Assembly (NCBI GenBank): GCA_021292165.1
Contig: CM037877.1
Coordinates: 82,367,691 to 82,431,690 of the forward strand
DNA from: Shinisaurus crocodilurus
Lineage: Eukaryota; Chordata; Lepidosauria; Squamata; Shinisauridae
Direction: 5' to 3'
DNA length: 64,000 nucleotides
Both the position numbers and the translations under genes were made by a program. The notes beneath the pieces are model-generated. The model searched no databases. It was not told where the DNA came from and worked only from the letters and a program-made list of their open reading frames with translations. This document shows, piece after piece, positions 11,384 to 24,164 of this stretch. The stretch's first letter is position 1, and each line of letters opens with the position of its first letter.

Positions 11384-11605
11384 AGGGTGCAATCATGTTT
11401 AGACAGAAAAAAAGTCCTACAAATCCCAGCATTCCCAAGCCAGCATGGCTAGCTAGGGAATGCTGGGAGTTGTAGGACTTTGTTCTGTTTAAACATGCAT
11501 AGATTGTGCCCTAAGGCTATGGTCCTGTGCACACTTACCTGGGAGTAAAACCCATTGACTTCAATGAGACTTCATTCTGAGTAGACATGCATAGCATTGC
11601 CATTA
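11384..11605. repeat. Two dyad repeats of different families side by side
   Basis: 11,384-11,513 is the best copy of the second family: GGTGCAATCATGTTTAGACAG to CTGTTTAAACATGCATAG, with ACAAATCCCAGCATTCCC mirrored by GGAATGCTGGGAGTTGTAGG. 11,518-11,605 is a good copy of the abundant family (ACTTACCTGGGAGTAA, CCCATTGACTTCAATG, TTCTGAGTAGACATGC). Neither has coding potential. Confidence 0.75.
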
Positions 11606-13342
11606 GAAAGGTACATTGGGATTGTCCAGATAAAAGAAGTGTCTCCAAAATGTAAGTATTTAGGAGCTGTTTATGACATTATTCAACCAGTCTGATGCCA
11701 ATATATAGAACTGGTGTGGGGAAAGAAACCAGTTTAGATTCTTAGCCTATTCCAATTATTGCAGTTCTTTCTCCTGATAATGTTCTCTTTTTTGTTTCTG
11801 TTAAAAAGATGAATTCAGCCTCAGTTTAACCATCCAAAACCCCCTACTAGGATCAACCTGGTTTTTTGTAGATTGTAGAGTTTTATTCACAGGTAACAGA
11901 CTCACCTCCTTTCAGTGGATAACAACTTTATGAAAAGGGCACTGCTGGTTTCAGGTAATTCCTTCCAAATTTGTAAAGAGGGATTTCTTATTTTACAAGA
12001 TTTTGAGCCTGATCCGCAGTGACAGATTTGGAGTTAAGCTATTTCTAGGCCCACTGAAGTCACATCTGGGACTCAGTTTGGCTTCACTTATTTGCTCTTC
12101 AACTCACTCAGTTGGGTTGTAGACCAGACTGTCTAGAAGTAGAATCTTGCTCCTTTGTCATTGTCAATTAGCTGCATCCTGTGCCTTTAAGCAATGCTCT
12201 CACTTCCTTTCTGAATAGTCTGAAGGCACAAGATGCAGCCACATTGCTGGAGCTAGGCAGGTTTGAGTCTGACCTGTGCCTGGATGCAAGATCACCTGCA
12301 AACCCCTGTCTATGCTGCTTTCAGTTCCATCATGGAAGAAATATAGGATATTAATGTAATAATTGAATAAATAAATTACTGGAGTAGCCTGATGCTTTGG
12401 TGTTGTTGTTTTGTGTGTGTGTGTGTGTGTTTGGCTTTTGGATGCATGACAAGGGGCTGGAGCCAGGATCTGCCTTCTGTGACAAGAAGGGACCTTTTGT
12501 GAGAGGAAGAGCTCCACTCACGGAAGGTCCGTTCACCCGATATTTGGAGGTCCCCCTCCCCTCCATGCCACAGCTCACCCCATTCAACAGGGTCTCCTGA
12601 CACTCATGTGCAGCATTTTCAGGGGCCTGAGGGGGGCACCGAGGGAGGGAGGGGGCGAAGAAGTCCACTTCTGACAGCACAGTTGATCCAGCTTAAATCT
12701 GGATCCAACCCAAGGTGTTTTGTGGGATAGATACACACATTCAGGACTAAAGTGTAGCGAGTGAGATTCGGCAGTTACTCTTGTCATCTAGCTTTGTGTA
12801 ACAACTTACTTTTTGGTAGGTAATAAGAATTTCCACATAAAAGTCTGCCTAAAGCCACACCACTCTGCTGTGCTGGTGATGTCTACAACTTTCAAGTGTC
12901 CCTAATCTGATACTATGACTCTGTCCCACCGAGAGCCAGATCCATGGGTTCTGCTGACCTGCACACAGGAGTGCAAAGTAAGTGTATGCTGCAGAAATGA
13001 GCAAAGGTCATTCCACACATATAAAGTGTACACTTGACAAGGAACCTTGGTCAATCTCACCTCTGACAAGTGGACCTTTCTAAAACAGGCATCTCCAAAC
13101 ACCTGCTGTGTTGCAGTCACACTTAACATTTTTAGAAACACTCTTTAGATCTTAGGTATACTACTAAAAAAATGGACCTCCGTCCCCACCCCCAATCACA
13201 GAATGCACTCTCAGTTTACACAGGGAACTCATGCTGGAAATTGAGGGAGCCTAGATTCACACGTTGTTTCCACGATGGCAGGTACTCATCAAATTATGGC
13301 ATCTAATGGCTGATCTGGAGACCAAAGGGATGCCTTTTTGCT
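11606..13342. other. Intergenic DNA, nothing recognised
   Basis: A short (GT)n run lies at 12,411-12,430. The open frames at 12,200-12,790 overlap one another in several frames around this run and lack any recognisable domain. No repeat family was named. Confidence 0.45.
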
Positions 13343-13343
13343 A

Positions 13344-13380
<37 letters not shown>

Positions 13381-13394
13381 ATTATTATTATTAT
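13343..13394. repeat. (TTG)n-(TTA)n compound microsatellite
   Basis: About twelve TTG units run directly into about five TTA units. It is a simple tandem repeat with no functional sign. Confidence 0.95.
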
Positions 13395-14042
13395 ATAATT
13401 CTAACTGAAACAACTCAATTCTTCTCAGGATCACTTTTTTGTATTCTTGGGTAAATACATATAGCTCTCCATGAATGGTCACTTACAAAACTCAGATGCT
13501 CAGACAATACCCTGATCAAATGGCGACCAAACCTGTCAAATGATTAATAAATGAATTATAAAAGAAACTAAGTCTTGCTGATTGATCAACTAAACACATG
13601 ATTTTCCTTTTACTTTCTCTCAATGAAAACACTGTAATAGAAACACATATATATGTGTGTGTGTGTTTCTGTTACCATAGCTATGCTTTTTCATTAGTGA
13701 AAAGTGATGGCCATATCTCTCTAGGCTTCTGCATAGATCGTTAGTTATACAGCAATGTGCTTGCTTATTGGGCATTGCTGGTCAGTTGATGATTGAAGGA
13801 TCGGACACTGGGGTTTGGCCAAGAGATGGAAAAGAAGCCATTTTAAACCTGTTTAGGAAACAAGAAAGAAGCATTTTTGAGGTTTTGGAGCTAACAGAAA
13901 AGAAACAGTATTTTGGGATACAGCAAGGATGATTTGTTTTTAGGATAGTTGATTTGCTTTTAGGATATGGGTGCTACTTTAATAGATTAGCATTATCAAT
14001 CTGTAGGATTGCCTGTTCCACCCTGCTCATTTTGCATATTTG

Positions 14043-14055
14043 GATATAACAACAC

Positions 14056-14092
<37 letters not shown>
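14043..14092. repeat. (CA)n microsatellite
   Basis: An interrupted ACACATACATA start is followed by an uninterrupted run of about eighteen CA units. It explains the cysteine/valine-rich frame on the other strand. Confidence 0.95.
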
Positions 14093-14093
<1 letters not shown>

Positions 14094-14394
14094 CTCCGGA
14101 GCTCTCACCTCACAGCAAAACTGACCTATACAAGGTAAAATTGTCTTGAAATTGAAGGTTGAAACTCTGTTCCACCTATCCAGAGATAACCGAGGAAGCC
14201 AACACCAACACTGTGGCACAGAGCTATAGCCTATGGTTATGATGCTTTTCTGCCTAGTAGCCAATGGGATATGGAGATTAGATATAATTAATAAAACATA
14301 ATATATAATCAATGGAGAGGAAAGGTAAGAGAAGAACTTAAAGTGCAAAAAGCTAGAGGTTCAGCAATCCAAATTTTATAAAGCACTCTTGTAG

Positions 14395-14490
14395 ATCTCT
14401 ATGCAAACCTATGCAAACTTACTCAGAAATAAGTCCCACAATGTTCAGTGGAGCTTACTTCCAGGTATGCGTGCATAAGATTACAGCCTA
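14395..14490. repeat. Copy of the abundant ~85-bp dyad repeat
   Basis: AACCTATGCAAACTTACTC, AATAAGTCCCACAATG, GAGCTTACTTCCAGG and GCATAAGATTACAGCC occur in the family order. Another half copy lies at about 14,675-14,725. Confidence 0.7.
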
Positions 14491-14761
14491 ATAGCCTTTT
14501 ATACTATTACGGATCCAAAGTCCTCTCTTCAAGACAAAAGTAAGTAAATAGCTATAGGATTAGAAGAGCTAGAAACGAACTCAGCTTACTTAGATCCCTG
14601 CCCCCCATTACCCCCCCCCCCAGTGCTAACTCTGTTATTAATTAAGGCTGGAAGCCTAAACATATTTGCTAGTGTGTAAGCATAATGGAACTTACTTCTG
14701 AGTAAACATGAATAGGATTGTACTGTACAAAAATGTAATACTCTGTTCCGTAAATTTCTTT

Positions 14762-16160
14762 GGGGTTCTTCCCCACCATGAATTTCGTTGGAAAGGATGC
14801 AACTTCCAATTACAGAAGGTGGGTTTGGTCTTCCAGATCTTGCATTAAATGAAAGGGCTTATTTGTTGACCAGCACTAAATTTTGGTCTTTTTCACTTAG
14901 ATTAGATTATCCACCTTGGTCCGTTTTAGAATCGTTATGTCTGGGTCCTCTCTCCAAATGGATAACATTAGGTTCTCAGCACACTAAAATGGATACAATT
15001 ATGGCAATCAGAGAGGTGCAGTGTATAATATCACGTCAATTACAGTTTGATCATTTTCTCATGCTACATTGACTCTACGGGGAAACCCAGACTTAAAAAT
15101 TGGTAAGAAAATGCTCATGCAGTGGACTTGGATGAATAAATTGATTTTTACCTTGGATCAGTTAGTGGGTGCTGATGACTTTTTGTCATTTTCTGCTTTG
15201 CATGCTAAATACAATTTGCCTGCCACAGCTGACTGGCACTACTTGCAATTGCAACAGTTGTTAGAATCTAGGTTTGGGACCTGCTGTTTTTACAGCTTCA
15301 GATTCTCCTTCACTGCTGGAAGCACTCATTAAGGCTAATCAAATATATCGACCCATGATCTAGGTTTATAAATACTTATTATCAGTGAATAAATATGATA
15401 CACAGGGTCTTAAGCAGGAATGGAATAGGGAATTGGATTGTTCTGTTTTACCCAATCAATGGATCACCATTTTAGCATCTGTGCCAGAAGTGTCAATAGA
15501 TCTTAGGTTGCATCTTATTCAGCAAAACCTTTTGTTTTGTGTTTATTGGATGCCACAGTATCTCTTTAATAAGGGTTTGTTTTTGGCTAATTACTGGAGG
15601 TGTAATATGCTAATGGTTCTCTTACCCATATGTTTTGGCAATGTCCAATAGCTGCCTCTTTTTGGGAAGAGGTCAGAATACAGATAAACTTTGTATTGGA
15701 ATGCTCTTTAATATTTACTGATGCACATGTTCTCTTAAATTATTTACCTGTTGCTTAGAAGTTAATGCAAGGTCAACGTAAATGGATTTTCTGTGCCCTT
15801 TTGACAGCTAAAAGCCTGATATTACAAAATTGGAAAGATAAATGTCCACCTCCTATAACACAATGGATTGAGGACCTAATGATGCTTTCAATGTTTGAAT
15901 GGGTGGTATTTTGATGCCACCTGCGAATGGATAAACATATGGATATTTGGTCTGCCTTTCTTGTTGACGCTTATGCTTTACTGTTTTTACTGATAGCTAT
16001 ATTTTCAAATACACATATATACATATAGGTACACATTTCATCTGCATTTATTTATTCAAAATTATGTAAGAAAATTGTATATTTTCTTTCTTTTTTTCTT
16101 TTTATGATTTTTTGTTTTTTGTTTTGTTGAAATTCACAATAAAATTAATTTTTAAAAGGA
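14762..16160 (+). pseudogene. L1-clade LINE, decayed ORF2 C-terminal end and 3' tail
   Basis: Three open pieces in shifted frames together read like the C-terminal part of an L1-clade ORF2. The first (from 14,788) has EGGFGLPDLAL, as in the GG-GLP-L motif. The second (15,069-15,332) has LPATADWHYLQLQQLL. The third leads to a CWRC-type word near 15,595 and a THMFWQCP-like reading near 15,626 that needs another frame. Next come ILQNWKD and WIEDLMML-like words near 15,820-15,885. The tail is T-rich and ends in AATAAAATTAATTTTTAAAA. The element is 5'-truncated, frameshifted several times and cannot encode an active enzyme. Confidence 0.8.
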
Positions 16161-16197
16161 TTTTACTGTTCATTTGGTCAGTAGAATCAAGGCAGTA

Positions 16198-16295
16198 AGG
16201 CTGCAGTCTGAAACAACTAGCCTGGGAGTAACACCCATTGAGCTCGGAGTAAGACCTATTGACCTTACTTCTGAGTAAACGTTATTAAAATAGCA
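16198..16295. repeat. Copy of the abundant ~85-bp dyad repeat
   Basis: GGCTGCAGTCTGAAACAAC, CTGGGAGTAACACCCATTG and CCTTACTTCTGAGTAAACG are present in the family order, directly after the LINE tail. Confidence 0.65.
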
Positions 16296-16519
16296 CTGCA
16301 CATGCTAGCATTTAGCTCAGTTGTGAAAACATTTCTAAGTTACAAGAGTAATCTTGAAATTTTCTTCATAATGCCACATATTCAATCAATTTTGAAAGTC
16401 TAAGGAATAGTCACCTCTATTTAATTTCATTCTCATGTGGCATAAGGAATTTACATTCAGTGGTTTTGCTATAATCTGGACCTTCTTGATTTTTAGTAAA
16501 ACTTTGTTTTTCAGTGGTG

Positions 16520-16855
16520 GTGCACTGGTTGTGGAATGACCTCCCCAGAGAGGTTCATCTGGTGCCTACATTGTGGTCTTTTCAAAGCCAGGTTAAGACC
16601 TTTTCTTTTTTTTCTGGGGCTTTTTAGCCCCTCAGTTTTAAAAATTGTGTTAGTGCATGTTTATATCTTTGCACCAGTGCTGGCTTTTATCTGGGTTACT
16701 ACTTTGTTTTTATTCTGTTTTAAACTTATGGTTTTATATTTATGTTTTACTATGTTATTGTATTTTACGGGTTTAAGCTTTGTCTTGTAAACTGCCCAGA
16801 GAGCTTCAGCTAATGGGCAGTCTAGAAATGTCATAAATAAATAAATAAATAGAAT
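16520..16855 (+). mobile_element. L2-like LINE 3' end
   Basis: GTGGAATGACCTCCCCAGAG and AGCCAGGTTAAGACCTTTTC match the C-terminal and 3' UTR words of the element at 58,072-58,615. The end, CTTGTAAACTGCCCAGAGAG followed by TAAATAAATAAATAAAT, matches in inverse the sequence at 60,990-61,060. It is 5'-truncated. The 84-codon frame is a reading of the untranslated tail. Confidence 0.7.
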
Positions 16856-16857
16856 TT

Positions 16858-16985
16858 TAAGGGCACAATGCTACGCATTTTTGGACAGAAACAAAAATCC
16901 TGTAACTCCCAGCATTCTGGGTGGAGAATAATGGAAGTTATAAGACTTTTTTCTGTCTGAACATGCAGAGGATTGTGTTCTCTGT
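16858..16985. repeat. Palindromic repeat, second family
   Basis: GGGCACAATGCTACGCATT and TTGGACAGAAACAAAAATCC are mirrored by AAGACTTTTTTCTGTCTG and GAGGATTGTGTTC, with AACTCCCAGCATTCTGG near the middle. It is related to 11,384-11,513. Confidence 0.65.
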
Positions 16986-17065
16986 GCCCCAAAGGCAAAA
17001 TGTTCCTAAACAAATCTCACTCATTTTAATGGGGCTTGTATAAAAACAGTTGACTCTGGGTTGCA

Positions 17066-20000
17066 TCATCCACGTGCAACGGGTTGCTCATGTAAGCCAA
17101 ATTCCACTGGAGTAAATGGGGGCGGGGGCAGGAAGGGATTTGGCCAGGAGCTCCATGTGAACATCAGAGTGCACATGACATTCTGAGCTGGGAGCATGAT
17201 TTCTACTCAAGAAAGTTTAGCACGCCTGCTAACTAATGTGGGCAACTAAAACTGAAGCTATTAGCTGCTTCAAAAGTTGACGCTTTCAACCATGTTTATA
17301 GCCTTGGGAAAATATTAACAGAAACTCTTATGAGGTATTTGGAATATGATTGTAACCATTCATAATTTATTTAGATGTACGTTGCTCAGCTTGACCCATA
17401 ACCTCACATAAATGGGGTTGATCTGGCCAAGCTGAAATCCATACATAGTATTGCAGCAACCAAGAGTTAAATACAGCCATTTACTATTGATGTTGACAAG
17501 CTCAGAAACAATGCTTTGTGAATTTAAACCACCCCCACCCCACCTTCCTTCCTGTGGCTTGGATGTAGAAGAGCTTCTCCTAAGAGAGGAAGCTTTCCTT
17601 TATAGGAGGAAGCACCTTCTTCTGATAGAGTAAGTTCCTCTTGATCCAACTGTGTGCTTGACAGTATCTATTGAATTGGATATTTTAACCCCTACTTCTG
17701 TTCCAAGCCTTCTAGAATAAGTGTTATATTCATCATCATCATTATCTATGTTAGTTAGCAAGGCATAGAAGAAATGTATTTTTTTCTTCTTAACAACAAC
17801 ATTTCTTTTATGGCTATGAACTTTGGCAGCAATCCATTCAAACGAAAAGCTTTGCTACTGACTTCAGTAGGACATTTTCTGGCTTTGATTATCTCAGAGA
17901 ATGTTTAATCTTCTGTATTTCTTACAGCTTCAAGCCACTAGATATTACATAGACATACAATACACATATTCAAATCTGATTTGCCTTATTCATGTGTGTA
18001 GCCTCAGGATAGCAAAATTTCCTTGTAGATGTTGAAATAATATCTCACATAGAGAGTTCATCTGACAAGTAACCAACATTACTTGGCCTTTACTTGAAAG
18101 AGTACTTTTTGTCAGTGCTTTTAATCCAGAAATAATCTCACAGTCACTTAAAAAATAACCCCCAACACGCTCTAGTTTTTGGACCATACTTCTTCATACC
18201 ATTTCTTAGAACTATTAAAGATGTGTTGCCAGTTCATCAGAGTACTTCTGCAATAGCATCATCAAAGGTTCTTGTCCCATTCGGAAGCAGCCTATTGAGA
18301 TGAATTGCAAACACTTACCAGAGCAAATTTCCAGCACAATGTACTTTGGTAAGGTACAACACAATGGACATGATTCAAACAAACATTAAGGTTGCAGAAG
18401 ACCTGTTTTTGGTGTGAAAGCTTTAAGCATTTGCTCAATTCAAAGTGCTTTACTTGGCTGAATCATGCACAATGTATGAAATTCTAGCTTATAAAATAAT
18501 AAGGCCACAATCCTATACAGACTTATCTGAAAGTAAGCCCCATTGAATGTAATGGGACTTACTTCTGAGTAGACATGAACAGGCTTGTACTCTCACTTCG
18601 CTGAAAAATGAAAGAACCACATTATAGATTAAGGAATTCAAAGGAACCAACATACATATTGGCAATAATAATTGTAGTCAAGTAAGCATGCAGAAACCCC
18701 ATGAATCATATGGCGTTTTCAGACATGGTGCCAAAGGCAACTTACAGTCTTTATTGTGCTGTGTGTGCATACGTGTGAATGTTATTAATGTAGGATAGAA
18801 AGGTAGAAGCAAGTCTTTTTAAATTAAATTGAATTGGAGGAAAGACAAAAGGTGTTTTTTGTATCAAGCATGAAAATATCCAAAGTCTAATCCCATACTC
18901 CCATTGCTTCTGGAAAAACTCAAGGCTAGCCCTGTCCACTGTAACCCTATCAGGACCTTGTACAGTTAGCTTTCACTGAAATGTATTTGAGCTGCAGATA
19001 GATCAACTCAGAGTTCAGACTTACCTTAAACCATACAATAATGATTACATGGGATTATCTTTCCCAAAAAGAAATTATTAATGTCCAAAAAAGTTGATAC
19101 AATTTGAACAACTGCATCAGTCATTCATATCTCTTTATTCTTGGTGGCGCTCTTATTTAGTGTTGAGTGCATTTCTTTGCATTCATGGTGCAGCACACTA
19201 TGAGTTTTATGAAATTACTGATAGTTAGTTACACCTACATTACAATTAACATTAATTATTTGCCACAAATGCTGTTGTAACACCGGTGGGTTTCCTTCTT
19301 AAGAGCTGAATGGATCAGGTCATGGCTGGAAAGGACAACATATGGACTATGAAAGGGCTACTTAACATAGCCTATTATATTGGTGCACTGGTAAATCTCA
19401 TTTCTATTCATTCAATGATTAGTTCAATCAATATTTATTCCTGTGTGCATCTTTTGTCTTTAGCTACAAAAGGAGACATCCTTCCATTTAACAGAAGCCA
19501 AGTCTTACTCCATGGGGGGTGTTATTTAGCAGTTTAGGTCTTTCTATTCTGCTATTGCTTTTCAGCACCAGGTAACCATTACAAAAATAATGCACATGGT
19601 TGTTACTGGTGTGATATATTCATAGAATTAATTTTATACTTCCTCTCCCTAGGAAGTACAATTTGGAGTCATCGGATATTTCATTTGATCAGTTTCCAAA
19701 GACTTTCAGCTGAAAATGGGAATGTGCTTCATAATGTGAGTTATCACCCATAAAAACTGTGATTACTGTAAATTAACACTTCCGCTTCTAAATTTTCTTA
19801 GCCTTTGGGAATAGGTATACCGTATATATTTAAGATGATAAATTGTCCAATACTGTTTGGATCAACACAGACAATTTAAAAGTAAGGTTTTTACTTTTAA
19901 AACCTTACTTTTGGGTCATACGTTTGTGGTAATAGATATTTCAGTCTGAATATCACATGTTTGCCCCAATAATTTCATAATAATACATTTGTTTCTTACA

Positions 20001-20500
20001 ATATTCTGGATCAGTTTTGCAAAAGGATAGACACTTGTTCTAATAGAATGCAATGTTAAATTGAATAAGGTACCTATATATCATGGGTGGGTGGGGGATA
20101 CAACAGGAAAGGTTTGCACATATTAAGAAAAGTGTTTTAAAAAGTGGCTTAAATAAATAACTGATATTTTAAAATGCTGCCATCTTTTCTACCTAAAAAG
20201 TACAGCCTTTTAATGACTAAAATGTCATCATCAGGAAAAATGCTAACCTACGGAAAGATTCACAGAAAGATGAGTGTTTCCATTTCAGACTTGATTTATA
20301 ATGTGGCTGGGAAGTGGGAAGGTATCAGTTTGTGTAGAATGAAAGTGACATATCCAAAATACGAATAGCAGAATCTTACAACAGTGTGTGTCCTCTGAAT
20401 TTTCTAAGTACTGCAGCAAAGTTGGCTTATGTTTCATTTTAAGTGTAGGCCTTTCTGATTACAGTTCTTTTAAATAAACCTGGAAGTATCTATTGATGCA
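17066..20500. other. Long repeat-poor intergenic block
   Basis: Apart from a dyad repeat at 18,504-18,592 and a diverged piece at 17,005-17,065, no mobile element is recognised over about 3.4 kb. This is unusual for the window. The sequence is AT-rich, and the open frames are short and featureless. AGTAAGGTTTTTAC followed by GTAAAAACCTTACTT-like inverse words at about 19,880-19,915 form a small dyad. The block may contain conserved non-coding DNA, but nothing in it proves this. Confidence 0.4.
18504..18592. repeat. Copy of the abundant ~85-bp dyad repeat, well preserved
   Basis: CCACAATCCTATACAGACTT, AAGTAAGCCCCATTGAATG, AATGGGACTTACTTCTGAG and TAGACATGAACAGGCTTG are present. The centre CCATTGAATGTAATGG is an inverted repeat. 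This is one of the best copies for a family consensus. Confidence 0.8.
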
Positions 20501-21245
20501 ATTAATCCTTTCACATCCAAATAGTCCCTGGATCTTTTTTCATCATACTAAAGGTTGATCACATCAATAAGAACTGAGCCCATGGTGGTCAATCTAAATA
20601 AAACTATCCATTCTGGGCTCTTCTCTTACTGACAACACTAAAAGTTTGATGTTAGTCAACTATATTTAATATTTTAAGGATATTTCACCAAATGTGCACC
20701 AATTCAATTATGAATATATTTCCCCCTTAGGATGGCATTCAAAAATTAAATCATAATCATGTTTCAGTTCATGTTGTTCAATAATTCCATGAAACTTCCT
20801 AAATTATTGATGGGGGGGGGCAGCACTGCATTCCATGGAACTGAGACCAATTAAAGAAACCTGTCTAGAATTTCTTGAATGCCAGCATTGTAAAGTTGAG
20901 ATTGAACAGGCTGCTGAAAAATTTGACTGTGAAGTTTAAGAAGTACAGTTTTGCAAACTCATTGCAGCATATTGGTTTAATACAATTTACAATAAATAAA
21001 TAAATAAATGACTGTGGACACTTATCAATTTTAAGTCATGCTTAAGATATAATCATCTGTAGTTTTCAAAAGCCTGTTAGTTCTCTACAATGTTGGTTAC
21101 AGAAATAGCAACCGAATATAAAGTAGTATAAAATGCTTGACATCTTAAATGATCCAAAGAGTATCAAAAAACAAATCAAAATTTTGGAATGGGGGTGAAA
21201 CCACAATCTGGGTATGAGTGTCCATTTAGATGGTGCACTGCTTTT
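20501..21245. other. Intergenic DNA, nothing recognised
   Basis: AT-rich, with a G9-10 run at about 20,812 and an ATAAATAAATAAATAAATG tail at about 20,990-21,010 that may end a degraded retroelement. Confidence 0.45.
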
Positions 21246-21248
21246 ATA

Positions 21249-21296
21249 AGAGTGTGTGTGTGCGTGCGTGCGTGCGTGTTTGTGTATGTGTGTGAA
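21249..21296. repeat. (TG)n/(CGTG)n microsatellite
   Basis: TG units are interrupted by three to four GCGTGCG-type units. It is a simple repeat. Confidence 0.9.
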
Positions 21297-23112
21297 TAAA
21301 TGTTCAAAGAGGTTTTTATCTTTTGATGTAAGAAATCAGCAAATTCTTTTTAGTTTTCCAGCTCAAATGGACATGATAACTCCTAGATACAAATTATTTA
21401 CAGAAGCAACAACACCAGCTTGTTTCTTCTGCCATGTTCCTCCCCCATCCCACCCCAAGCTCCAACAATTCTGGGAAAGAGACGTTTTAAAATCTCAGAC
21501 TAAAGATATGAGCTGGTGATGAGGACAAAACCACAGCCAAAAAAGCACGAGGGAGCGTACATCCAACGAGATGTAACGTACACTTCTCTGGTTCAGTTCT
21601 AAATCGAGACTTGACGAGAATTCTCAAAAAGACTGGAACCCTTGTTTTCAGAACACCAGAAAACGTTACTTCGTCACCTCAGCCATACTCCCCTGTGAAT
21701 CTGTGTTTATAAGACTAAGACTCGCCTTAATCGAGTGATCCTGTTCTGGGATCTGAAACAACACCGCAATCCAACCAAGAATTACGGTACTGCAAACTTA
21801 GGTCAAGTTAGTCCCCGGATCCTGCGACGTTCCTGCTTTCAAAATCAGACCACCATCCCACACACCACCACCCCGCTCCTTTCATACGTGATTAGGGCAG
21901 ACCAGCACTGCTGCCCATTCGCCTAGTTTGGGGTTCAATCATTACGTAGACCTGAAGTTTGAAATGCGTCTAACCAGGCGTGGGGAGGGACATATTTGTC
22001 TGATCTACTGAGGCAGAGCTTGCGTTGATGGCTGCAGTAATTGTTTATACGTTAAAAACAAACAAAACGCAGCTACATAAAGATAGGGAGACCTTCACAG
22101 CCTCCTCTGCTATAACAGCGTGCTCAGCCTCGCAAGGTTAACGTGGTTTGATTTTGCTGGATGCCAATAATCTATTGATTAGCCGGGCCTTTCCTCTCCT
22201 CTTCCCTTCAGGGACAAAATTGAAAATGCAGGGCGATTAATATTCCATTAAGCAACAACTCCGGTCCCAAATCGAACGGATCCGTCGTACTACTGGAGTC
22301 CAGTCCTCCTCTCCGCTTGCACGTGGTAGTAGTACCACCTTCTCTAGACGAAACCGCTGGTGATTGAGATATATATTTTAAGATAGGTCTGGGTTCATTT
22401 TTCATTACGAACCCAGCGGAATGAGAGCCGCAAGAGAGAAGTCAAAAGGAGAGCTGCGACTAGTTCAATTTTAGATTGAGCCACATTTGTGCAGCCCGAG
22501 AGACTCACTACGTTTCCTCGCATGTAAATCCCACGGAACTCAATGGGCCTAAAGCTGTAATCCTAAACTGGGGCGCAAAGCCGACTGAACGCTGTGGAAC
22601 TTCCGAGTACACGTGCATAAAATGGGTCTGCTGCTTGGATTGCAGCCTTGATCCATTCAATGCAGAGTAATTAAAAAAAGTCGTGTTTACCCACTCTGAG
22701 TTATCCCGTCCATACCTTTTGCCAACGTTTGTGGCTTTCCTCTACTGATCTGCCGTCGTGGCAACCAGTAATAAAAGGTCCGCTACTTATAAAAAGCAAA
22801 CTGCCTAGGCATGCCCAGATGTATATTTGGGATCCGAGGTTGACGAGAGAAGATATAGCCGGTTGCTAGTCATAGTAGTAGCCAATATATTTACCAGCAT
22901 CAAGGCGGGTGTCTTAAGTTTGATAAAATCACTGGAAGAGATCTCAGCCTACCCAGCGATGGATACCGTCAGAGCAGTTGGCCGTATTGCGCCACAATCT
23001 TATGCATGTTTACTCGGAAATTCTATTACATTCAATGGAATTTACTCCCGTGTAAAGAGCATAGGATTACAGCCTGTTAGCTTGCTTTGCAGAAAACCCA
23101 TCACCAAGTCCC

Positions 23113-23195
23113 GCAGCATCTTAAAGACTTAGCAAATTTATTCTGGCAGAAGCTTCCACATGGACTCGAATGAATCCACTTCCTCAGATCCGTCT
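23113..23195 (-). mobile_element. Penelope-like 3' end fragment, reverse orientation (probable)
   Basis: Read on the minus strand, CTGAGGAAGTGGATTCATTC and GAGTCCATGTGGAAGCTTC are followed by CCAGAATAAATTTGCTAAG and GTCTTTAAGATGCTG. This is the layout of the reptile repeat tail whose usual form has CTGATGAAG, a stem and CGAAAGCTT. The ribozyme-core words are mutated here. A shorter piece of the same tail lies at 57,905-57,965. Confidence 0.5.
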
Positions 23196-23885
23196 AATCT
23201 ATAATAGCTTCTCCCAGAAAAATTTGTGAGCGTTTAACTTTCTGCAAGAGACTCCTCGCTGTTTTTACCCAGCTAGGGGGTAAAAGTCTTGATCCCTATT
23301 GCAAAATCAGGGCCAAGAGACATGCTCAGTCTGCCTAGCAACCAAATTGCAAGGTGGAGAAAGTCGGTCGGCTGCATGGATCAGATTTGACACCCCTCCC
23401 CACTTCCTCCACCGCCCGTCGATTTCCAGGTTGACTGACATGATCCTCCTCCTGCCCTTATGCTCGATTTGTTGTGAAAGGGGCGAAAGAACCGGGAGCG
23501 AAGGCAACTCCTTGTCAGCGGCCCGAGCAAAACGAACCAGCAGGGAGTTGGGAGAAGTACCCAAAGCAAAGGCCACTTCTGCATAGCTGCGATGGGGGGG
23601 GGGGGGGGATCCTTAAGGCCTAGAAATCCAAAGGGTCTACATCCCGGGAAATATGTTTCGGATGGGATCTTTGGCGGCTGCGTTGCAGCCTTCAAGCTCT
23701 GCTCCGCCCCATGCGTCTTCCCCCAACCCACTCCCGCTGCCCTCGTTGCCCAGCTGTCAGTGTAGGGGAGAGACACGGGATGCTGCCAGGGAAGAGGCGG
23801 GGGCGATTGTTTCTTGCTGTGGACCGGCGTAGAACCGCGACTCAGCCCCGGATTTGACCCTCAGTCAAAACAACATGTTAAAAAG

Positions 23886-23960
23886 GACGAAAGGTGCAAC
23901 CCTATTGTTTGGACAGGAAAAAAGGACTTTTTCCTACCTAAGCATGCATAGGATTCCACG
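23886..23960. repeat. Half copy of the second dyad-repeat family
   Basis: AAAGGTGCAACCCTATTG, TTGGACAGGAAAAAAGGAC and TAAGCATGCATAGGATTCC are recognisable. It is short and non-coding. Confidence 0.55.
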
Positions 23961-24164
23961 CAAGCAGGGGGAATGCGTGCCATGTCCCGGGAAGTAGCAC
24001 ATTCTTCTGATTGGTTCTCTCTTCCCCACCCACCCGCTCTAGCTTCCGGTTGTATAGACGGGCCTCGCTAGGAAAAAGTGGTTTCCTTTATAAAGGGGTA
24101 TCTCAGGCCGAGGTTATTTCACAGGATTTGTTGTTAGTTATCCTGGACATTAGCGATAGGGAGG

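Larger units (their letters stand above)
21500..24010. promoter_or_regulatory. CpG-enriched, repeat-poor region (candidate regulatory domain)
   Basis: CpG dinucleotides become frequent from about 21,540 and large repeats are few, in contrast to the 21 kb to the left. A pyrimidine tract followed by TTCAG/GGAC at about 22,180-22,212 looks like a plus-strand splice acceptor. No open exon can be proved. Words such as CTATTGATTAG and GCGATTAATATTCC are homeodomain-like. Diverged dyad repeats lie at about 22,475-22,655 and 22,985-23,075. The overlapping open frames at 23,299-23,776 arise in GC-rich DNA on both strands and show no domain. Confidence 0.4.

Noticed and set aside
23381..23776. 131-codon minus-strand frame in the CpG-rich region
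   Set aside because: Proline-, glycine- and serine-rich low-complexity reading across a G13 run, with an equal-length frame on the other strand and no domain.
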